A DNA stretch of 11,478 bases. Source: Bacteroidota bacterium. GTDB lineage: Bacteria; Bacteroidota; Ignavibacteria; UBA10030; UBA8401. The notes below the pieces were generated by a model. That model saw only the letters and a list, made by a program, of their open reading frames with translations, did not search any database and was not told the origin of the DNA. This document shows, one piece after another, positions 7,637-11,478 of this stretch. Made by a program: the position numbers and the translations under genes. Where the stretch lies: NCBI GenBank assembly GCA_030824175.1, contig JAVBYH010000295.1:1-11478 (forward strand), read 5' to 3'. Position 1 is the stretch's first letter. Every line of letters starts with the position of its first letter.

Positions 7637-8509
7637 ATGAAAAAACTTCTCTATCTTCCCGTCCTTTTCCTTGCGCTGCAGGGATGGTCCTGCGGCGCAG
7701 TCCAATCCGTCGCAGTCAATTCGACATCAGGCATCCTCGCATACGGCATGGAAGCCTTGTTCGAAGAATCGGACCTTGTCATTGCCGAACAGGCAATTCC
7801 CGGCAACCTGAAACTCGTGGAGGCCCTCTACAAGGCAAAAGACAGCGACGACGACAAGCTCGGCGCCATGCTCTGCCAGGGATACACGGGGTACGCCCTT
7901 GGATTCGTCGAAGATACCGACCCCGAACGCGCGAAGGCCATTTACACACGCGCGCGTGATTACGGCCTGAAGATATTGCGGAAAAACAAAACATTCGACG
8001 CGGCGTTCGATCAGGACAACGACACGTTCAAGGCGGGCGTCAACGCGTTCACGAAGGACGATGTGCCGGTGATCTTCTGGACCGCCAACGCGTGGGGCAA
8101 CCTCGTGAACCTCGGCATGGCCGATCCCGAGATCGTGGGTGATCTCTCGAAGGTCAATGCGCTCATGGATTTTGTCGTGCGCACCGATGAAACGTTTTTC
8201 TATGGAAGCGCCCATTTGTATTTCGGCACCATCCTCGCCACCATGCCCAGAGTGCTCGGCGGCAAGCCGGATCTTGCCAAGCAGCATTTCGACAAGTGTC
8301 TCGCCATCGGCGGGAAGAAAATGCTCCTCCCGTTCGTCTATATGGCAAAGAGCTACGCCGTGCAGGTGCAGGACAAGGACTTGTATCTCTCCCTGCTGAA
8401 GACAGTGGAAGAGACGCCGATCGATATCCTTCCCGAGCAGCGGCTTGTGAATGCAATCGCGAAGCGCAAGGCGAAGGCGATGATGGAACGCGCCGACGAT
8501 CTGTTCTAA
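7637..8509 (+). CDS. tatT: TRAP transporter TatT component (TPR lipoprotein)
   Basis: A 290-residue protein with a lipoprotein-like signal: MKK, a hydrophobic stretch, and C19 in QGWSC. The lipobox is loose (Gly at -3), as is common in Bacteroidota. The rest is helical and resembles TatT, the TPR subunit of TPR-protein-associated TRAP transporters first described in Treponema pallidum (Tp0956), where it forms trimers and is thought to work with the periplasmic P subunit. Typical segments are MEALFEESDLVIAEQAIPGNLKLVEALYKA, GYTGYALGFVEDTDPERAKAIYTRARDYGLKIL and KQHFDKCLAIGGKKMLLPFVYMAKSYAV, the last two being TPR-like helix pairs. The frame is open from GTG 7541, but ATG 7637 is chosen because it puts the signal sequence at the N-terminus and lies just after the promoter-like element. 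It is first in the operon, 51 bases before dctP. The identity of the next three genes strongly supports this call. Confidence 0.9.
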   Translation: MKKLLYLPVLFLALQGWSCGAVQSVAVNSTSGILAYGMEALFEESDLVIAEQAIPGNLKLVEALYKAKDSDDDKLGAMLCQGYTGYALGFVEDTDPERAKAIYTRARDYGLKILRKNKTFDAAFDQDNDTFKAGVNAFTKDDVPVIFWTANAWGNLVNLGMADPEIVGDLSKVNALMDFVVRTDETFFYGSAHLYFGTILATMPRVLGGKPDLAKQHFDKCLAIGGKKMLLPFVYMAKSYAVQVQDKDLYLSLLKTVEETPIDILPEQRLVNAIAKRKAKAMMERADDLF

Positions 8510-8560
8510 CGTGCTGTAGACAGCTGTCTCCGATACACACCTAACAAGGACGATGACACC

Positions 8561-9559
8561 ATGAAAAAAATCACAATGACCGCGGCGCTGCTGTTGTTCG
8601 CATCGCAGCTGTTTGCCCAGCAGTTCACGATCAAATTCGCCACGCTCGCGCCCGAAGGCTCGACGTGGATCATCATCATGAAGGAATACGACGCCGCGAT
8701 CCGGAAGGAATCGGGCGGACGCCTCGGATTCAAGATCTATGCCGGCGGCGTCGCCGGGGACGAGAAGGACGTGCTTCGCAAGATGCGCATGAATCAGTTC
8801 CAGAGCGCCGGCATCACGGGCGTGGGCATGGGAGAGATTGCGAAGGACGTGCGCGTGCTCGACATGCCGTTCCTCTTCAAGAACCACGGCGAAGTGGATG
8901 CCGTGATGAACCAGTTCGACGGCGAGTTCAGGAAGTCGTTCGAGAACAACGGCTTCGTCCTGCTCGGATGGGCCGAGGTCGGCTTCGTGTACATCTTCAC
9001 TAACACGCCGGTCTACCGCGTGAGCGACCTGAGGGACGTGAAGATGTGGGCATGGGAAGGCGACCCGGTCGCGGATGCCGCATTCAAGGCGCTCGGCGTG
9101 AACTACATTCCCCTTTCGATCACGGACGTGCTCCAGAGCGTGCAGACGAAGATGATCAACGGCTTCTACAACGTGCCGCTCGCCACGGTGTCCCTGCAGT
9201 GGTACACCGCCGTGAAGTACATGCTCGACTATCCGCTCACGAACTCGGCCGGCTCGGTCGTCATCTCGAAGCGCGAGTTCGACAAGATGCCGAAGGACCT
9301 GCAGGACATCCTTCTGCGCAATGGAAAGACGTTCATGCGCAAGCTCACCGAGCTCAGCCGCAAGGATAATGTGAAATCCATCGAGGTGCTGAAGAAGAAC
9401 AAGATCCAGTTTACGAAGCCCGACCCGAAAGAAGCCGGCACGTACGACGAGATCGGCAAACGCGCGCGCCTCTCGCTCGTCGGGAAAATGTATTCACAGG
9501 ATCTGTTGAACCGCATAGAGGCCGCGGTGCAGGACGCCCGCAAGAAAGGCGTGAAGTAA
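8561..9559 (+). CDS. dctP: TRAP transporter substrate-binding protein DctP (TatP type)
   Basis: A 332-residue periplasmic solute receptor of normal family length. The signal peptide is residues 1-19/20 (LLLFASQLFA). The mature protein opens with FTIKFATLAPEGSTW, the usual first strand of DctP proteins. Other family segments are GGVAGDEKDVLRKMRMNQ, VRVLDMPFLF, VSDLRDVKMWAWEGDP, TDVLQSVQTKMINGFYNVP and the helical end with ELSRKDN. In most DctP proteins the arginine that clamps the substrate carboxylate follows the K-hydrophobic pair in the DLKGLKxR strand; here the corresponding residue is W163 (K161-M162-W163), with W165 nearby. This points to a different ligand chemistry, as proposed for TatT-associated receptors; the substrate is not known. 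The ATG has AAGGA (8546-8550) ten bases upstream. The stop overlaps the dctQ start by one base (TAATG), with AAAGG inside the 3' end serving dctQ. Confidence 0.94.
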   Translation: MKKITMTAALLLFASQLFAQQFTIKFATLAPEGSTWIIIMKEYDAAIRKESGGRLGFKIYAGGVAGDEKDVLRKMRMNQFQSAGITGVGMGEIAKDVRVLDMPFLFKNHGEVDAVMNQFDGEFRKSFENNGFVLLGWAEVGFVYIFTNTPVYRVSDLRDVKMWAWEGDPVADAAFKALGVNYIPLSITDVLQSVQTKMINGFYNVPLATVSLQWYTAVKYMLDYPLTNSAGSVVISKREFDKMPKDLQDILLRNGKTFMRKLTELSRKDNVKSIEVLKKNKIQFTKPDPKEAGTYDEIGKRARLSLVGKMYSQDLLNRIEAAVQDARKKGVK

Positions 9560-10077
9560 TGGCGGTGCTGAATTTCTTATTCCGCGTCGATGCATGGGTC
9601 GCGCGCGTCACGGGCTGGCTCCTTGTGACGCTCCTGAGCCTCATGATCCTCATGGCGTTCGGGCAGGTGGCGCTCAGGAATTTCTTCCATTCGAGCCTCG
9701 AGTGGGGAGACATCTTCCTGCGGCATCTCGTGCTGTGGGTCGGCTTTCTCGGAGCCGTCATCGCCACCGGCCAGGGCCGCCACCTGAAGATCGAGATCGT
9801 CCGCAAACTCATCGGGCCCAGGCTCAGGAAGATCTCGTTCATCATCACGAACATCTTCGCCGCCGTCGTGTGCTGGTACCTGCTCAACGCCGCGGTGGCA
9901 TTCGTGCAGATGGAGGCGGAGGCGAACTCGATCCTCCTGCTCGACGTCCCGACCTGGTACTTCATCGTCATCATCCCGATCGGCTACGGCATCATCGCCT
10001 TCCGCTTCATCGTGTCTGTCATACAGGCGATCGCGGACATTGCCCGGGGAAATTGGGCGATAAAGGAGCACGACTGA
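9559..10077 (+). CDS. dctQ: TRAP transporter small membrane subunit DctQ
   Basis: A 172-residue inner-membrane protein with four hydrophobic segments (about residues 18-38, 50-70, 91-113 and 130-152), the standard topology of the TRAP small subunit. The stretch QVALRNFFHSSLEWGDIFLRHLVLWVGFLGA carries the RxxF, EW and W features usual for the family, followed by GRHLKIEIV in the loop. DctQ pairs with DctM and forms part of the scaffold and docking surface for the binding protein. The start is fixed by the TAATG overlap with dctP and by GAAAGG (9544-9549) nine bases before the ATG. The stop overlaps the next start (TGATG), so the three proteins are probably translated in a coupled way. Sequence identity in this subunit family is low, but topology and position make the call secure. 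Confidence 0.95.
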   Translation: MAVLNFLFRVDAWVARVTGWLLVTLLSLMILMAFGQVALRNFFHSSLEWGDIFLRHLVLWVGFLGAVIATGQGRHLKIEIVRKLIGPRLRKISFIITNIFAAVVCWYLLNAAVAFVQMEAEANSILLLDVPTWYFIVIIPIGYGIIAFRFIVSVIQAIADIARGNWAIKEHD

Positions 10078-11363
10078 TGCCCATTATCATCGTTGTTGCC
10101 GCGCTCATCCTCCTTGTCGCATTCGGTGCACCGCTGTTCTCCATCATCGGGGCCATCTCGCTCGTTGGATTCTCGTCGCAGGAGATAGACACCTCGGCCG
10201 TCATCATCGAGCTCTACCGTCTCGCGAGCCAGCCGGTGCTGCTGGCGATCCCGCTGTTCGCCGTGGCCGGATACTTCCTTGCCGAAAGCAATGCGCCCAA
10301 ACGCCTCGTCGCCTTCGCGCAGGCCCTCATCGGGTGGATGCCGGGCGGCCTCGCAATCGTCGTGCTCGTCAGCTGCGCCATCTTCACGGCGTTCACAGGC
10401 GGATCGGGCATCACCATTGTCGCCCTCGGCGGCCTCGTGTTCCCGATCCTCATCGCGGAAAAGTATTCCGAAAAATTCGCGCTCGGCCTTGTCACGACCT
10501 CCGGAAGCCTGGGACTGCTCTTCCCGCCCAGCCTGCCGATCATTCTCTACGGCACGTTCGCCGAGGTGTCCATCGACGACCTGTTCAAGGCCGGTATCGT
10601 GCCGGGCATCCTGCTCGTTGTCGTGCTCGCCATCTACAGCATTCAGCAGGGCGTCTCGCTGCACATCGAACGGCATCCGTTCGACATCAAACGCGTGTGG
10701 CGGACGTTCAAGGAAGTGGCGTGGGAAATTCCGCTCCCGGTGTTCATCATCGGCGGCATCTATGGTGGGTACTTCACCGCCACCGAGGCGGCGGCAGTAA
10801 CGGCGTTCTATGTGTTCTTCGTGGAGGTCATCGTGTACAAGGACCTGAAGCTCACTACCGACGTGCCCCGCATCATGATCGAAAGCATGGTGCTCGTGGG
10901 AGCCATTTTGATGATCCTTGCGACCGCTATGGGGTTGACGAGCTTCCTCATCGACCAGCAGATCCCCCAGCAGCTGTTCGAGCTTATCCGCCAGTATGTG
11001 GAGAGTCCCGTTGTCTTCCTCATCCTGCTCAACGTGTTCCTGCTGATCATCGGCATGCTCATGGAGATCTTCTCGGCCATCGTCGTCGTGCCCCTCATCG
11101 TGCCGATCGCGAAGCAGTACGGCATCGATCCGGTGCATCTCGGCATCATCTTTTTAGCGAACCTCGAGATCGCGTACCTCATGCCGCCGGTGGGCATGAA
11201 TCTCTTCATGTCGAGTTTCAGATTCAAGAAGTCCATCGGGAAGGTGGCCATGGCGACGCTGCCGTTCATCCTCGTGCTCCTCATCGCGCTCATGATCATC
11301 ACGTACGTGCCGGAGCTGAGCCTCTGGCTCGTCAACGCGACGAAGCCTGCGCCGCTGCCGTAA
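10077..11363 (+). CDS. dctM: TRAP transporter large membrane subunit DctM
   Basis: A 428-residue protein of normal family length with about eleven or twelve hydrophobic segments. DctM is the transport-active subunit and uses a sodium gradient in characterised systems. Family segments include FTAFTGGSGITIVALGG, TTSGSLGLLFPPSLPIILYG (first re-entrant region), TATEAAAVTAFYVFFVE, GMLMEIFSAIVVVPLIVPI and LEIAYLMPPVGMNLF (second re-entrant region), in the standard order. The start is ATG 10077, which overlaps the dctQ stop and has AAAGGAG (10062-10068) eight bases before it. The same frame is open back to 9594, but that part lies inside dctQ and its translation is Arg/His-rich with no membrane character, so it is a shadow. 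The gene ends the operon; a strong terminator starts 20 bases after its stop. Confidence 0.97.
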   Translation: MPIIIVVAALILLVAFGAPLFSIIGAISLVGFSSQEIDTSAVIIELYRLASQPVLLAIPLFAVAGYFLAESNAPKRLVAFAQALIGWMPGGLAIVVLVSCAIFTAFTGGSGITIVALGGLVFPILIAEKYSEKFALGLVTTSGSLGLLFPPSLPIILYGTFAEVSIDDLFKAGIVPGILLVVVLAIYSIQQGVSLHIERHPFDIKRVWRTFKEVAWEIPLPVFIIGGIYGGYFTATEAAAVTAFYVFFVEVIVYKDLKLTTDVPRIMIESMVLVGAILMILATAMGLTSFLIDQQIPQQLFELIRQYVESPVVFLILLNVFLLIIGMLMEIFSAIVVVPLIVPIAKQYGIDPVHLGIIFLANLEIAYLMPPVGMNLFMSSFRFKKSIGKVAMATLPFILVLLIALMIITYVPELSLWLVNATKPAPLP

Positions 11364-11383
11364 CATGCGCCGAGGCGCGAAAT

Positions 11384-11419
11384 AAAAAAGGAGCATCACG
11401 CGAGTGATGCTCCTTTTTT
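11384..11419 (+). terminator. Intrinsic terminator of the tatT-dctPQM operon, probably bidirectional
   Basis: GGAGCATCAC (11390-11399) pairs perfectly with GTGATGCTCC (11404-11413) around the tetraloop GCGA, a stable GNRA loop. AAAAAA (11384-11389) precedes and eight T (11414-11421) follow, so the structure could also terminate transcription from the right. Eight G (11422-11429) come directly after the T-tract. Confidence 0.93.
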
Positions 11420-11478
11420 TTGGGGGGGGTAACTCGCCCTCGAAGACGCCCTGCTGCTACTATTGACAATGTATATAC

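Noticed and set aside
8518..8529. Perfect 12-bp palindrome AGACAGCTGTCT between tatT and dctP
   Set aside because: A contiguous palindrome of this length is expected two or three times by chance in the window, and nothing else suggests an operator here.
9594..10076. Long open extension upstream of dctM, giving a 589-residue frame
   Set aside because: It lies wholly inside dctQ in another frame; the translation is Arg/His/Pro-rich without membrane segments, and a good SD supports ATG 10077.
10334..11407. Long open frame within dctM in another reading frame, and similar long frames opposite dctP, dctQ and dctM
   Set aside because: These are shadows caused by GC-rich codon use; their translations are His/Arg/Asp-rich and low in complexity, while the main frame matches known families throughout.
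11422..11429. Run of eight G after the terminator, as a possible G-quadruplex
   Set aside because: A single run cannot form an intramolecular quadruplex, and no further G-tracts follow closely.
11463..11468. TTGACA near the right edge, a possible -35 box for a gene beyond the window
   Set aside because: No -10 element can be assessed because the sequence ends ten bases later.

Overview
The window comes from a GC-rich member of the Fibrobacteres-Chlorobi-Bacteroidetes (FCB) group, most likely Ignavibacteria/Chlorobi-like or a related high-GC Bacteroidota lineage. The main evidence is two exported proteins that end in a type A sorting domain of the type IX secretion system (T9SS) with the core YPNPFNPST. 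Promoter-like sequences of Bacteroidota type (TTG, about 20 nt, TAnnTTTG) and the mixed use of Shine-Dalgarno (SD) sites agree with this. No rRNA, tRNA, CRISPR array, insertion sequence or phage gene is visible. No stretch of more than 300 bases lacks a gene; the longest gap, 1995-2208, holds only a hairpin at the first gene's start and no recognisable gene or terminator.

Layout. 33-1994 (-) encodes a large secreted TIGR03790-family protein with Ig-like and fibronectin-III-like modules and a T9SS tail. 2209-3648 (-) encodes an exported transglutaminase-like protein with an intact Cys-His-Asp triad. A short AT-rich divergent promoter region separates it from a rightward pair: a cytoplasmic HEAT-like helical protein (3765-4277) and, 14 nt further on, an exported M1 zinc aminopeptidase with a T9SS tail (4292-6301). 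A type I glycerate kinase (6350-7486, -) converges on the peptidase and diverges from a four-gene transporter operon.

The transporter operon (7637-11363, +) is a complete TPR-protein-associated TRAP transporter (TPAT): the lipoprotein TatT, the periplasmic binding protein DctP/TatP, the small membrane subunit DctQ and the large membrane subunit DctM. dctP-dctQ and dctQ-dctM each overlap by one base (TAATG and TGATG), and a strong stem-loop terminator follows dctM. In DctP the residue that is normally the substrate-binding arginine is a tryptophan (W163), so the substrate is probably not bound like a C4-dicarboxylate.

The most unusual non-coding structures are a perfect 12-bp inverted repeat inside the aminopeptidase gene, a hairpin that places the GTG start of the TIGR03790 gene in its stem, and promoter-like elements that abut the start codons of the divergent glycerate kinase and tatT genes, both without SD sequences, which suggests leaderless or near-leaderless mRNAs. 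Most of the window is well-explained coding sequence; I see no clearly new multi-gene system.
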